From Parascedosporium putredinis (Eukaryota > Ascomycota > Sordariomycetes > Microascales > Microascaceae), in assembly GCA_949357655.1 (NCBI GenBank), contig CASHTG010000005.1, positions 930,001 through 994,000 of the forward strand: a stretch of 64,000 bases of DNA, in the 5' to 3' direction. A model generated the notes under the pieces. The model was not told the origin of the DNA. It worked only from the letters and a program-made list of their open reading frames with translations, and made no database searches. This document shows, piece by piece, positions 36,427 through 49,077 of this stretch. The translations under genes were made by a program, and so were the position numbers. The stretch's first letter is position 1. Every line of letters starts with the position of its first letter.

Positions 36427-38683
36427 AAAAAGAAGAAAAAGACAAGTGGCCCTCGTCCGAAGCCAAGCCGACGGATGCTACTCCAGCCCAAATTAAGCGA
36501 AACTTGATCGCCCCCTCGATTGTCTGATGTAGACACGGCGAAATATAACGTATATATATCATTCCAGGCCCGCCCACCCGTCTTTTCTTCCCCCATTTCC
36601 CTGCGTGATCCGCTCAGCCACCGTCAATTGTTTGCCTTGGCATGAATCCTCTGGTGGAGTTTCTCCCGTTGTTCTCTCCTTGTTCTGCGTGTTTGGATAT
36701 GTGGATGTGCGCGCGCACATGAGCGTGTTTTTCTTTTCTCCTTCCGTCGCCTCGCCGTGAACGGAATGAGGATAGACAGGACCAAAGAAGAGAAGAGAAA
36801 AAAAAGCGCAGATCCCCCCTTAGAACAATTGAACGAGTTTCTCCGTCTTGTGTCATGGCCGCTTGGCTTGCTCCTCTTTGCTAACGCACCCCACATCTGA
36901 GTTGGACTGCAGCCGGACGTAGTTTCGCCGACTACCATCCTGACATTTGCCATGACTTAGAAAAAAAAAAACATACGACTCGTCAGATTCGTCCTCCGCA
37001 TCTCTTCTTTTGATCGTGTTCGGCGAAAAGTGCCCCCGATATCCGACATCGCGCCGACAAGGACGAGCGACAGAATTGCTGTGTTGTGCTGTGCTGCGTT
37101 GTGTTGCGTGGGGTTAAAGGGAAGCCGAATGGGCATGCTCTGCGATTTGATTTTTTCTCTCCCTCGTCAAGCACAAAGTACGTCGGTCATCCTGAGAACT
37201 AAGGACCTCGCTCGTCAAATGCAGTGCCTAGAAATGACGCCGGCGATGACACCGAAGCGAGGCCCCGGCGCCCTATGTCTCCGAGATCCGTCCCGGAGTC
37301 GGGGGCGTGGGGAATCCTCGGCTCCCATTGCGTCATGCTTGAAACTTGAATCGTGGGACATCGCATCACGTCTGGGAAGGCGCCGTATCAGAGTGTCTTC
37401 AATTCTACGCGTTTACCTGTTGTTTCCTACCTTTTTGCTTAGATTTCTTTTCAGGCAACGTGCAGCCCGGAGAACAATGCTGAAAAGCGTGTCTGGGGAC
37501 AGCATTGATGCTATGTTGCTCGTGTGGGTCCCCATCGAGCGTGCGTGGACAGCTGCACGGCCCATTGCAAGTGGCCGAGCGACGCCGAGATAGTTTGCTT
37601 GTCGTGAGAGACGTAGCTTGCAGTGCGGGCACGACTCAAAACGTCCACCGGAGGTATCGTGAATGATTTGTAAAGTGTGAAGTAATTGAAAATATAAAAT
37701 AGAAGAAAAGAAAGCCCGAGCTGCTACAGACCATTACTTCCCACATGCCTTTCTGATCAAATTGATCGAGTGGAGCGTCCATGGCCACGGTGCCTATGCG
37801 TGGTACCCTTCAATAAAACACTTGATAACTGCAGGGTTGAACAGCGCCGTCTCCTCGAAGGTCTTACACTAGCGCATGCTTGGATGCGACCCCAAAGTGT
37901 TTAGGCCCGAAGCCTTTAGCTCGCGCTTACACCTACGGAGCCGATCACCAGATGACACATACCCAACGTCTCGTGTAGGCAACCGAACTATTCGTTGAAC
38001 TTGGTGAGAGTCTGGGGGCATCCATCTTCACGTTCCTACGCACGCGGAGCTGGCTTGGTGAGTGGGGTAAATCCAATAGATCCATGTCCCCTCCGTATCT
38101 ATAAAGCGCCTTGTTAGTCTGGGGGTTGCAGCGAGTGGCCCTCTCGCGCATGTTACAGTGAATTACCCTACCCGCCTTTGACGTCGGGATATGTTATAGG
38201 TTTATGGGCTTCAGAGCTGGGGAGTGACGATAGAGAAGTGTCAGAGTGTCCAAGGTTGCCACTTACGTGTATTGCGTTGCTACCGTGGCATTGATATCAC
38301 TGCCCAGATGCACTATTGGTGCCAGGCCCTCGAAACGAGCCAGGGAGTTGCCTGGATCTTTCTTATGACGGGAGTATAGTATCCAGAATGCATGGCCATG
38401 GAATTACAACAGTAGCCACCAGTGTGTTGGGCTCCACGAGAGCTTTCTACACAGCCAGGTGGCGGAAATAGCTGCACCGATCGCTAGGCACTATAGAGGC
38501 GATGGACGGGTAGTGGACATCACTCGACAGGATTCTCAATTTACACAATGAAAAGATAGCTAATCTTTTGGAGACAATACAGTCTTACATATATACGGTG
38601 CGGAAGTTCTTATCGAGTTCCAACATCTCGCTGGCCGTGTTCATTAACCCTGCTCCGCGAGCCCCGCTCCCGGGCTGTGACTG

Positions 38684-38704
38684 AGGGAGGGAGGGAGGGA
38701 GGGA
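38684..38704. repeat. (GGGA)n microsatellite
   Basis: About five GGGA units immediately downstream of the dehydrogenase stop codon (minus-strand gene). Confidence 0.85.
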
Positions 38705-38751
38705 CGGGGATCAAAGAGCGCGCCCAACACCCTTCCTTTTCTAAGCCTCTC

Positions 38752-40411
38752 TTAAGCCGCCTTGCGGGTCAAGAGGTAAATCTCACCCTCGCTCGAGTTG
38801 TCGCTACCGACAAAGAGGCCGCGACCAGCAGGCTCCCAGGTGGAAGCGGTGAGGCGGAAGCAGTTGCTCATGGTCAATCCGTTGGCGGTGCAGCTACCGG
38901 GGTTCGAGGCGCCAAAGATGTCCTTGTACCCGTCGCGGCTGTCGGCGGGGGCGACGGGGTCGTACTGGCCGGCCTCGGTCTTGGTAAAGGGGATCTCGAC
39001 GACCTTGAAGCCCGTGGCGGGCTGGCGGTTCCAGGAGCCGTGGAAGGTCACGTACATGTTGGACGCGTCCGAGTCGAACGAGTTGTAGATGGGGGCGCTG
39101 TGGGCCTGGAAGGTCAGGCGGGGCTTGATGGCCTTGTCGTTGCAGGTCGCGTCCGTCATGCCCGTCGACGAGTCGATGACGAAGTGGTCGCCCGTCTTGA
39201 GGCGGCCCTGGAACGGGGTGGGGTCCCAGACGGAGAAGCAGTTGGGGTAGCCGTAGAACTGGTCCCTGGCCTTGGTGGGGTCGCCCACTGAGAAGGAAAG
39301 AGACGATTAGCAAATGATACTCTTGGCTTTTTTCTTTTTACTTTTCCTCTGAAGAGTGCGAGGATGAGGACTCAATGGTGACTTACAAAAGTTGAGCTTC
39401 TCAGCAGGGTTGTCGATGTGGATATCGGCGCCGTTGAGCTTAAAGTCCTGCGGTCCCCCAAATGGGTTAGTATCAAAGTTCAAATTGGCGCAAAACAGGT
39501 GAAACTCCATTGACAACTTACATCGCCGCTGTTCTCAACACCCCAGACGTCACCGTTGGGATCAGCAATGAAGCCAATCTCGTTACGAAGACCGTAGGCA
39601 AACACCTCGCCGTCGGTCTTGTAGTTGTATCCGCCGCGGGCGCCTTATCCATGTCAAAGATCTTGATGATGGCGCGTCCGGTGGCGGGCTGAGCAGACTG
39701 CATGTCCAAGTTGCTGTTGCTGCCGACCTGGAGCATGACCAGGTTGGGCGCGTTGGGCGACACGAGCAGACCCCTGGTGGAGTGGATGCCCGTATCCATG
39801 CCGTTGACGACCGTCTTCTTGTCGGACACGGTCTTGGTCGCGGCGTCGTACGACCAGGAAAAGGCCGCGCGCTCGGAGCTGGCGTAGAGGGTCTTGCCGT
39901 CCGGCGTCAGGGCGAGGCCGTGGTTGAGGGCGATCTCGGGAATGAGCATCGTGCTGCTGGCCACGCAGCCGTCGGCGCCAAACGTGTGGATGGAGATGCC
40001 CTTCCTCGCCTCCGACACGAGCATGTTGCCCTCGGTGTCGAACACGATGGTGCGCACGCCCTGGAGCCCGCCGGCGATCTTGATGACGTTCCAGGCGGGA
40101 TCGACCGTGTATTGGGGAACTTCATGGCCGCGACGCCGGTGCAGGAGGTCGGAATCGGGAGCTGTTCGGCCTGGGCGACGACATAGCCTATTTTCTCCGA
40201 TTAGCGAGCGAATTCACTTTTTTTTCTGTCTCGAAATCTCATGGCTCTTCATCTTTCTGTCTCCCTCCGATCGCGATGAGCGAGAGTGGCCCATCCGTCG
40301 TTGGCCGGTCGCACAAACATAGCCATCCTGCAAGGGTCGAATAAAGAGAATCCACTACGTACCGGCGCCAAGGAACGCGGCTAGAGCCGCTGAAATGCCA
40401 AGGAGTTGCAT
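38752..40411 (-). CDS. Secreted L-sorbosone / PQQ-type sugar dehydrogenase-like protein
   Basis: Beta-propeller dehydrogenase of the fungal sorbosone-dehydrogenase group related to soluble PQQ glucose dehydrogenases (AA12-like), acting outside the cell. Exon 1 encodes a signal peptide (MQLLGISAALAAFLGA). Later exons show WNVIKIAGGLQGVRTIVFD, LNHGLALTPDGKTLYASS, the KTDGEVFAYGLRNEIGF segment with GDVWGVENSGD, and the C-terminal MYVTFHGSWNRQPATGFKV and SSEGEIYLLTRKAA; these R-N-x-x and HGSW elements are hallmarks of the family. Exon junctions around 40180-40365, 39435-39530 and 39290-39390 (all +) are GT-AG. Two one-base gaps are seen, in GGGG at 40114-40117 and near 39632-39636. Whether it binds PQQ and which sugar it oxidises cannot be read from the sequence. 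Confidence 0.85.
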
Positions 40412-42208
40412 TTTCTGGGGAGGACGATTGGAGCCAAACGATTCGATAAGTTTATAGAGCCAAGACCAAACAAGCGGAATCGAACGACACACGACTTGAT
40501 CGAAACCGACATATGCTGGGCGAGCGTCAATTCTTGGCGACCCCCAAGATAGTTAAATAGACAAGAGCCAAGTCTTTGCCCCCGAATCCCGCCAAAGCGG
40601 AAAAGCCAAGCTCCATACTTTTTCGAGGAGGAGTCGAATCAGATTGCCACGCGTCTCCCCGTCGTTTACAAGCTCCAATTTGCCGGAGCGCACCTTGGAC
40701 AGTCGGATAGGACGGCAGCCCCTAGATTGGCCGGCGCTCGACGATTTCGCCCGTGTGCGCGTAGATTGGGGGAAGGGGGAACTTGATCAATGTCAGGCGT
40801 TGGCGTGCGGTGCGGGGTTTTTGGAAGCCATTGGGGAGGAGCTTTAGCCTTGGGACATTGACAGTCGGCTATTTTTCCGCTGATATTGTATATTACTCCC
40901 GCACATCGGTACCCTTCGGTGACGGGTCTTCTGGTTGGTCGGCTTGCACTCAACTTGGAGGCTCCGGGGCGCATCGTAATATTGGGATGATGGCTTCGGT
41001 TTAAGATTGTTCGATTTTGCCTTCTTTCGAGAAGATGAGGCTTGTTGGTGGTGGCAAGGGTCGAATGTCATGCTAATTACGAATTCCTGGCATCGTGAGA
41101 GCAGACCAGAAACACCCGACACGCTCTCAAGTATAAACAAACCCCGTCACCTGCCATCGCTCCTCCCTCGAGATCAGACGATCTCTTCTACACGAATTGA
41201 TGCCGGATTCCAATGACCGTGGCTATAACATACATCCATCTATGGGTGCATGTCAAGTTGGCTCAGATGGCCTCAAATGCTACATGTAGGGAGCCGTGCT
41301 GTCGGCTTTCGTCTGAATTGATCGAAGGACTTCACGTTGACGAAAGGTGGCCCGAAACGTCACGGAAAGACACCCACGGATTATCTCAACCTACCCATCA
41401 GCTTTGGTGTCAACACAGCGTCCATTTTATGTGCCGAACCCAAAAAGCAGCATTTTGCTCCACTCACATTCCGACGCCAGCCCCGGGCCGGTGTCAAACT
41501 GGCGACCTGCCTTTCTTCCCTTTTCCGCTATGATTTTTTCCGACTTCCTTGACCCGTCCAGCCATTCATCACATGACGGCTGGAGCAGAAGAGTCTCAAT
41601 GTTTGGTTCCCGGTTGGCATTTCCCGCCCATTGACCCATATTTCATCTATCAATAGTCCCCCTCCTTCCTCGCCCTGGTAGTGACGGCGTGGCCGTGGCA
41701 CCCGGGAAAGAGAGCCATGCTCGGCCAAACCTCTTTGCTGCCCAAGTTCTTGACACAATCGTTAATCTGGCGTCAGCGATGGGTTCATCGTTCTTTGTCC
41801 GGTAACCATGCAACTTCATGATACGCACATGGCAATTTATTAGTAGCTTTACCTGCGTCACCCATCCATTGCATGTATGCTGCGCGGCTAACAGAAAACA
41901 CCCTTGACTACATCTCCTTCCTCGCTACTAGAGCTGGACCTGGGGAATGGTGATTCAAGAATAGAGACGATGGGTGCATAATCTTGTGAAATCACGGCTC
42001 AAACTGAAGTTCTTGAGATGAGATGCCCAATATCACATACAATGAGACTCGAGTTGTTCCCAGTCTGTCGGGATACACATCATTCCTAGGGCTATAGAAT
42101 ATTGTAATGTCACTATAAACCGGCGAGTCTTTGAAGAGCGAATTTGCAAAAGCAACGCATGACTAGAAACAGAAGAGGTGAGCTTTAGAACATGCCCTTG
42201 CTACATAC
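40412..42208. other. Intergenic, nothing recognised
   Basis: About 1.8 kb without supported gene. Confidence 0.5.
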
Positions 42209-43160
42209 GTGGCTCAAATTCTGATAAATCTACTGAGGATAGGCCGACCCGCATCCTGTATAAATCTGCGCCTGACTAGCCCCTTGTCGTTTGTCCATTG
42301 CTCTTCATGCTGCCCATATTACTCGCGGCGGGAGCATTCAAAAGTACGACACTCTCGAACGGATTCTGGCCGTCAAACCGCGAAACGATCAAGAGTACTG
42401 GGTTATTACATTGGCTGATCATGCCCTGGATATACGCGTATTCACAGAAATGTCGGCAGACGGCATGACTCGGAAGATTCAGTCGGCTTCTGCGTTCTGC
42501 ACAGAGGTCAGGCGGCTATCATTTCGAGCAGGAATGAAACAAGCTATAGCAATTAACAGCAGTCGTTGAGAAGTTTCAACCCAAGCTATAGGTAAGGCAT
42601 TCTTCCCTTTGTTCTTCCCAATTACTAATAATTAATCCGAGCGTAGGAAATGGTTATTTGAAAGACGAGTTGATGAAGCTTGCCGCACACGCGAACAGGA
42701 TGGCCATGACCAGAGACTACTTAAGCTATATTACAGTCATGAAAGGCCTAGGAAGATTCCTTAACCTGCCTCATCGAGGCGACCAAGCCACAGGACTTCT
42801 GGTATATGACTGCGAAGAGGTACCCTGAGCTATCCCTACCGTTGCCTGCAAAGACACAGGATGAGCTATGACTGAGGGAAGATTATGTCGCTATTACAAA
42901 GGAGCTTGAGGATCTCTCTTTAAGACGAATGCCGCAACGCGAACAGCTAACAGGAACCAGCTTCCCAACTAAAAGCGCATACTTGAGAAAACAGAGCTTA
43001 CTAGAGTCCGCAGTACTCAGGACCGGAAGCATCCTCCGGAGACCGAAGGGAAAGAGAAGCATCGTATAGACACAGACCGTTCTTGGTTCGATCGCCTTCG
43101 ACACATGATGCCTGAACGCCAAAGGCTCTCACAAAGGCTCTCCATTCTCTCCTGAAGAGA
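42209..43160 (+). pseudogene. Decayed relic, possibly DUF3435/FluG-domain (tyrosine-recombinase-like) gene
   Basis: Fragments in shifting + frames look protein-derived but are broken by stops and indels. 42291-42569 encodes EVRRLSFRAGMKQAIAINSS preceded by a plausible globular segment. 42640-42830 gives MKLAAHANRMAMTRDYLSYI and GLGRFLNLPHRGDQ. 42855-43155 gives DEL-stop-LREDYVAITKEL, RRMPQREQLTG, RRPKGKRSIV and RLRHMMPERQRLSQRL. The order (lrr..AG, then HAN...YLS, then a charged coiled tail) resembles fungal DUF3435 proteins, which include Starship-captain-like tyrosine recombinases and relatives. In-frame stops such as CTA-TGA are not homopolymer artefacts, so this is a true relic. Family assignment rests on memory of the pattern and is uncertain. 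Confidence 0.4.
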
Positions 43161-43508
43161 AACTGCCTGGTTGCGTATCAGCCGTCACTCTAACCGTGGC
43201 AAGGTAGATGACCGGTGCCTTGTTGTTGAGGGGATCTTGAATGGCGAGAAAAAGGTAGAGCTGAGTTCGCCGGGATAGATGCCACGACACCCTTACCGTG
43301 CATGGCATTCCACACCAATGACTGTGTCATTAGGAGCTTGATAGCAAGGCGGAAAGGTTTACTGTGGTGAGTATTGGCCAAGTGAAAGCACGAAGCAGGC
43401 TATCCTGTCCTCTAAGATATCCTCTAGGAACAGTAGTAAAAGCCGTCTCAGGCGGGACTGAAGGATCATTGTCACTAGCACCCAGCGAATCCGGACAAAG
43501 CGACTCCT

Positions 43509-45608
43509 TTATTCCAGCAGTGTATCAGTAGGGCAGGCCTCCAGAAATCCCGCATGCCGATGCAAGAGGTCCTCGATCTCGAAATGCCGCTCGCGCTCCG
43601 GGTCGTGCCATTTCCAGGGCATCTGACCGTCCTCTGTCGGCTTCTTCCTCCGCAACATGAACGAGTTGGCCAGGTACCGACCATGGCAGGAGAAATCACC
43701 GTATGCAAGGATCTCCAACGAAGAGATACCATTGGGTCCGAATACCCAAGTGGCAAAATTAAGAAAATCCCGAGTCAATACACGCACGGTGACAGCGTTG
43801 TTGCGGCCAGGAAGGCTAGCCCAGCAGAAAGGATCGGCGCCGGGTAACACATGCTTCCCAGGAGGTTGTCCAGCAAAGTAGGCAGCGTCCGCTTTCTTCG
43901 TGTCGAAGACCCACGAAACACGCCGTTTAATATCAGCGCCAGACTGCCGAGCGTGTAAAATTCGGAGGCACGTCTTTTCGGCGAAGGGCTTCAAGACCTC
44001 TTGCTGCAGGTTAGTCACAGTTGTCAGCTGATGCTCCTAAATGACACTCAGGTAGGCTAGTGTCGGACGACATACTAAACGATGAGGACCACAAGCCAGG
44101 CCAATACACTCTAGGTTTAGTTTGTTAAGGGGATTAGGGTATGTTTCGTTGAACCACTCATCGTCCCCTTCGTCTTCGCAGGTTTCCCCAAAAGGAAAAA
44201 CGGTACCCAGCAAGGCCGGGCTCACGATCCCCATATTCTTTGCGTCTATTTCTGCCACAAAAGTTTCGGATTCATCATAAATATTGCTGGTCCTAGCCTG
44301 AAAGATAAACCGCTTCAGAGTTTCCGTATGCCGTTGCAGAGTATCCCACAACGTCCTTGGACTTCTCGGATTCCAAAGCGAGAGATATATATCTTCAACT
44401 CCGACCAGGCTTTCCAAGATCGTCTGTATTACCTCGTTGTAGTTGAAGTCAACGGCGTCATCGCCGAGTAAAGTATTCTGCACCTCTAATGATTGAAAGT
44501 GCAGTTGACCTGTATCCCCTAGCAGGTATTGCACAAAACGGCTCCATCCCGGACATTGGCGGAGGGTAAGCGAACGCAGGTGTGGGGAGTTGAGGGCAGA
44601 CGCCATCATTTGCGTATCTGACCGTAGGTCTAGATTTGATAGAGAAAGTCGTTGGAGGACGGGAAAGCTGCACCTGGCAGAATTGCAAGGGATTTCCAGA
44701 AGCAATGTTTCAAAGGGGTGGGCATCGAATCCGAGGCCATCTTCCCATAACACCTCGAGCTCCTTCCAATTGAGAAAGTCGAGCTCCAATTCCACGAGAT
44801 GATGGGCACGGTTCGCTAATACCCTTTCAAGAGATTCGAATTCGTCCTCGGCCCGTAATCCTATCCATGACAAAACCTTCAGGCGCTTGAACTGGTCGAG
44901 AGTGAGGGAGCCGTCGCCCAACGGGCAGCTGGCATCGGTTATCAGGCGAATGGATTCGATGCCGCTTTGATGTTGAGTGAGGTAACCGTCACAACCGAGA
45001 AGCCGTGCAGGCACGCATAGTCCCAAGTTCCACCTGCACTACGATCAGTCAATGAGGAAGGAATGGACGTCCTTCAGGAGAACAACGCACGTGAAGCTTC
45101 GCAAATGGCCGTCAGAGAAGCAACTTATAAGAGATACGACGCGGTCTGCTAAGTGCCTAAGCGTCGGATGTTCAGCGGCCCTTTCGATGCTAGCCCATAC
45201 ATGACTTTTATCAGACGTGTCGTAGTCTATATCAACCTCCGCATCCCACGTCTCACCATCGTGATGCATGCAGCGGCGTTTGATTCTCGTGACGAAGCCA
45301 GCAACTATTCGGAAACTAGTTGTATAGACTAATGGCTTCCGTTCGCTTGAATTTGTTTCAAGGAGCTTTGAAACATCGATGTCGCCGAAATCACTCTCGG
45401 ACAATGGCCGCACAGTTAGGTCGCGGTAGAGAAAGGGAATCGTTCGGTCATGGAGGGTCTTCGAGACTTGGCTCAGGCTGTTGAGATCCCGTCTATCCGT
45501 GATCTTACAGACGTCTAATTGTTAGCTGTCAACAAACCCTTCGTGAGCAACATTGCTTACCTGCGCGATCACGGACATCCACAGCTCGTTCGGCAGCCTT
45601 TCTAGCAT
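43509..45608 (-). CDS. F-box / leucine-rich-repeat-like protein
   Basis: Probable substrate adaptor of an SCF ubiquitin ligase. The N terminus opens with the F-box helix MLERLPNELWMSVIAQ, then after an intron (starting 45560) ITDRRDLNSLSQVSK and RTIPFLYRDLTVRPL, which is the standard fungal F-box layout. A long variable middle (45026-44037) has leucine-rich spacing (LVELELDFLNW, LQRLSLSNLDL, LRSLTLRQCPGW). The C-terminal exon (44018-43509) has QQEVLKPFAEKTCLRILHARQSG, LEILAYGDFSCHGRYLANSF and ends in an amphipathic tail. The intron joining SFT to WNLGLCVPARLL is in phase. The junction near 44037-44000 could not be resolved in frame. The start at 45608 is chosen because it begins the F-box; a longer upstream frame reaches 45734. 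Target unknown; such genes vary greatly between strains. Confidence 0.8.
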
Positions 45609-46748
45609 GTTGTTGCATTTGTCCAGATGGCCGTCATGAGCGGGGTACGACTGGCGGAACTGAAGAATGGCCTCACCAACCAACAAGAAAATGTGTCTGG
45701 GCACCGAGGTACTCCAGGGTACGTACATGCCCACCTAGTTTGGGTTACCCATTGCGTTGCGGTTGCTTAGTCAAGGTGATTTGGGGTACTAAATAATGCA
45801 CCCGCCCACAAGACAAAGCAGCACCATGAGCAGGCCACACGACTTCGACATGTTTTTCTACCTTCCATAGTCTGAGTTGCGTGGTTGAAAAAGTCATAAA
45901 GGTATCGCGAGCTTTTGTGGAATAGGAAGTGTTGTGTGGACAAGTATTAACCGTCACAGTGTGACCTACCTGATGTTAGAAAATGGATATTTTCGCTGAG
46001 ATCACTCCTTGCGGGCCTACGCTTGATCATGGACCGGGGCTAGGACACGAATATTGTATGTGGCGGCAACACTCAATGTCTTAGTTAGGTTGGCTTACCC
46101 ATCCCTTGACCTTACAAAGTCTTCATTTGAACCACTTTTCGTGTCTTTCCGTAAATGGTGCAACAAGTGAAAAGAGAGAGACAGACTCAGATCCGTCTCC
46201 TACAACAGAGGGTCCCACTCTTGTGCACGTCTCGCAAAATAGGTGGCTTCAGAAAGTGACGTCATGGCAGCTAAGACGCAGGAACTGACGTTGTTCCCAT
46301 GGAGATCTCTGTGCTTATGTGTTTACCCATCTCTGTATAATTCGGCGCACCTGGATCATAAGGGTTTACAAGTCAAGAACAGCACTGCCCGAGGCATATC
46401 AATTTTGATGTGACCGCGAATCTCCTCTCTCGCCGTGGGTCGCACCAACAAGACTGACTCATAGTAAAGGAAGCGCTGAGCATTGTCAAATCAGAAAGAG
46501 CCCTCGGCGAAGGAGGGAACCTGAACCTGAACTCAAGTTACTTTTGGAATTTCGCTCATCCAAGCACGCATTGCTGCCATCACAACTCTGGTCGGAAGAA
46601 GAAATGGCGTATCAAAAACCCTGACTTGTGTTGAATTTTTGCATACTTCGCTCTACCTAGCTGAAAACAGAAACACAGCTCGCAGCCGCTCAGTTGATCC
46701 CTCTCAAACAAATTAAAGGATGATCCCCATCGACTAAACCCTTGGAAA
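45609..46748. other. Intergenic, nothing recognised
   Basis: About 1.1 kb between the F-box gene start and the 3' end of the dioxygenase gene. Confidence 0.5.
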
Positions 46749-47993
46749 TCACCGACCTACATCACGGCCCACCGGGGCTAGGAAATTACCAAAATTGATA
46801 GGGTTCGACTTCGACCCGCCCTCCATCCTGTTAGTCGCAGCAGCGACCTCCCTGGCCGCCACCGGATCAATGCCCACGGTGAACCAACCGACCACCCCGG
46901 CGGCTGCCTCCTCCCCGACAAGAGCATAGTGGACGAATGGATCTGACCCGGCTGGCTCGAGTCGGAGGACGTAGTCGGCGCTGTTCTGCATGAATTGTTG
47001 CTGGTTCGTCGAATACGGCGCGACGGCGCGCACGCTGGTGATGAGGTCCTGGTCAAAGTATATCTGCCCAACGTGCGAGGGGGTTTGGTCGATGATGGTT
47101 CCGTTCTCGTGCACCTCTGCATTCACGTGTACCATGATGTGCACATGTACAGCTCGCCCAGTGTAGAAACCAGGGAATAGGGTGTGAAACTGGACGGCGC
47201 CATCTTCATCCGTCTTCTGTATCCCTCGCAAAAATGTCGTTTCAAGGTTGGCAGCGTCGCGGAGACCAGCGCCGTTCAAGTTGGATACAATACCACTGTA
47301 GACCCCGGTAGAATTTGCGCCTGAAACGGTTTACACGCTAGTTAGAAATAGTGAGGTGGATATAAGGGTTGCGAGGGTAGTATAACTTACTCCAGATTTC
47401 AACGTACGCATCCTTGACCGGAGTGCAACTGGTGACATCGATGACCTGGAGATCAAGCGCAAAAGGCACGCCTTCTTGGTCCTCAAAGATGTCTTGCCGA
47501 ACCTCTTCGCCGGTAACATCTAATTTTCATTCGTTAGTGAATTCCAGGGGCATGATACCGGGGGTCTAGCCTACAGAATGGGCCCTCTGTTGACATGGGG
47601 GTCAGGACGCAAGAGTTGTTCCCCGCAAATACGACTGATAGCTCGGTCTCGGGGCTAAACGCCTCATTGGAGTGATGCGGCCCAAGACTATGGTCCTCTA
47701 AAGTGCGATAACGTGTGAGGAAGCTTTTATTGAGATGGTATGCACTTTTCTCACGTACCCTGGAGGTTCCGCTTCCTCTTCATACTGGTTGCTAGCTCCC
47801 TGCGTCGAGCTACTGTCGTTCTCAAAGGGTTACCAGAGTGGATGGATGCATCACAGTGTCCCATTGTCGGCGTGTATCTGCGCAGAAACCCTCGCCGAAG
47901 GTGCATCTCCTCGGCTAGATCTTCCCCTGGGTGTGCAGAACATGGGCCATTCAGCGCCATGAGGCCGAGGAAGGTCGTGACAAGGAAATGCAT
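46749..47993 (-). CDS. Secreted intradiol ring-cleavage dioxygenase
   Basis: Extracellular non-heme Fe(III) dioxygenase that opens catechol-type rings. Exon 1 (47993-47759) encodes a signal peptide (FLGLMALNGPCSA-HPGED) and a basic propeptide-like segment. Exon 2 holds VVFAGNNSCVLTPMSTEGPF; the first tyrosinate ligand of GPFYV is built across the next intron. A further exon has DVTSCTPVKDAYVEIW, then ANSTGVYSGIV, HTLFPGFYTGRAVHVHIMVH (second Tyr ligand plus the two His ligands), and a C-terminal stretch as in other fungal extracellular members. All four expected iron ligands are present. Where many relatives read WHCN after DIW, this one reads WSAN. No frameshift is needed. A TATA-like element lies about 100 bp upstream. 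Likely role: degradation of lignin- or plant-derived catechols. Confidence 0.9.
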
Positions 47994-48090
47994 TCTATTG
48001 AGCGATCGGATAGATCCAGGAGAGGATTGATGACCTTTGACGTCGTGATATGGATACCGTTGTGATCTATACAGTAGAGGAACATGCAGT

Positions 48091-48099
48091 TTATATATT
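48091..48099 (-). promoter_or_regulatory. TATA-like element of intradiol dioxygenase gene
   Basis: TAATATATAA on the minus strand, about 100 bp upstream of the start codon at 47993. Confidence 0.45.
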
Positions 48100-49077
48100 A
48101 TACCACAAATCAGTAAGTGCCTTCCAGGAAGCCCTTATGCTTTGTCCTCCCCATCTTCCAGCCTGTGCGGTGTCCGTTTGGAAGACGTTATTATCCGGTA
48201 ACTACGGACGCGCCATCATTAGAAAAGGCAAATATCGTCTAATTCTCAAAATATTCCGCTTTAAGCCAGCTTGCTTCGTTTATCTCTTGATGACGACGAC
48301 ACACCCGGGAGGCCAGCGTCCCCGGCCCCACACTATCGAACCCACCGGCCCCACTACGCGCGGATTGCGGAAATCAAGCATCGGGGACGAAGAGGGCGGC
48401 AGACTAACAGGTACAGCACAGCTATGTCGTCTACGTGTTGTCTACATGTAATTTACTGTTAGGGTTCGAGTAAACTTAACGGATATAGTAGCGCGGGCAG
48501 CGCAGACCTTTATAAGACGGCACGTCCTTATGAGTGCCGATGTGTACCGAAGAGGCTTCGGGTCCACACGAACTCAAGGTGTCCCGTGCCGAAGATGAAG
48601 ATCACAAACAACCGGACATTATCACCTCTGTCGTTCTTTTTTTCCCTCTTGTGAAGTAACCGGCATGGCAAAGTTTTTGCCCCGGGGATGGACGGCAACT
48701 TTCATTTTTGAGAGACACGGAATACAGCCAATGATGCGAGACTGGATCTACGGCACATTGTAAGTCTCAACCCTCACCTCCCTCGACAAAAACGGCAGGT
48801 GTGTGTATGCTGATTTCTCGAATTCTTGAGACGGAGCCATGGGGAGATTTCTGCTTTTGAGCACCTCCGTTTGGGGTACCATTGGTTTCCTTCGAATCAA
48901 AATCAACGCGAATGAGATTTGTCAGCAAGCAAACTCTCCACTTGCGTGCTGGATGCTATCTCGATGCCAAACTTCTCCATGATAAGCACCGGGCACCTCG
49001 CACGCTAGATACTCGTGTCCCAAGGTCAATCTTCAAAAACACTCCTCCAGGCCACGTTCGTACCGCCTCGTTCCCCC
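48100..49077. other. Intergenic divergent promoter region
   Basis: Between the dioxygenase (-) and the NTPase gene (+). An open frame runs into the NTPase from 48882 but its upstream part has no family-like features. Confidence 0.45.

Larger units (their letters stand above)
32389..38751. other. 6.4-kb gene-poor stretch
   Basis: No protein gene can be supported. Sequence is rich in pyrimidine runs, TTTTC-type tracts and microsatellites, including GCAGGAA x3 near 33115-33135 and GAA repeats at 36403-36426. Reading frames up to 230 codons (35483-36175) are Ser/Pro/Leu-rich and lack domain signatures. The left part should include the TmpA promoter and 5' UTR; the rest may carry long UTRs or non-coding transcripts. 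Confidence 0.4.

Noticed and set aside
48882..49077. Extended N terminus of the NTPase
   Set aside because: The frame is open but encodes no conserved segment, and after the 49138-49141 correction the family start is the ATG at 49078.
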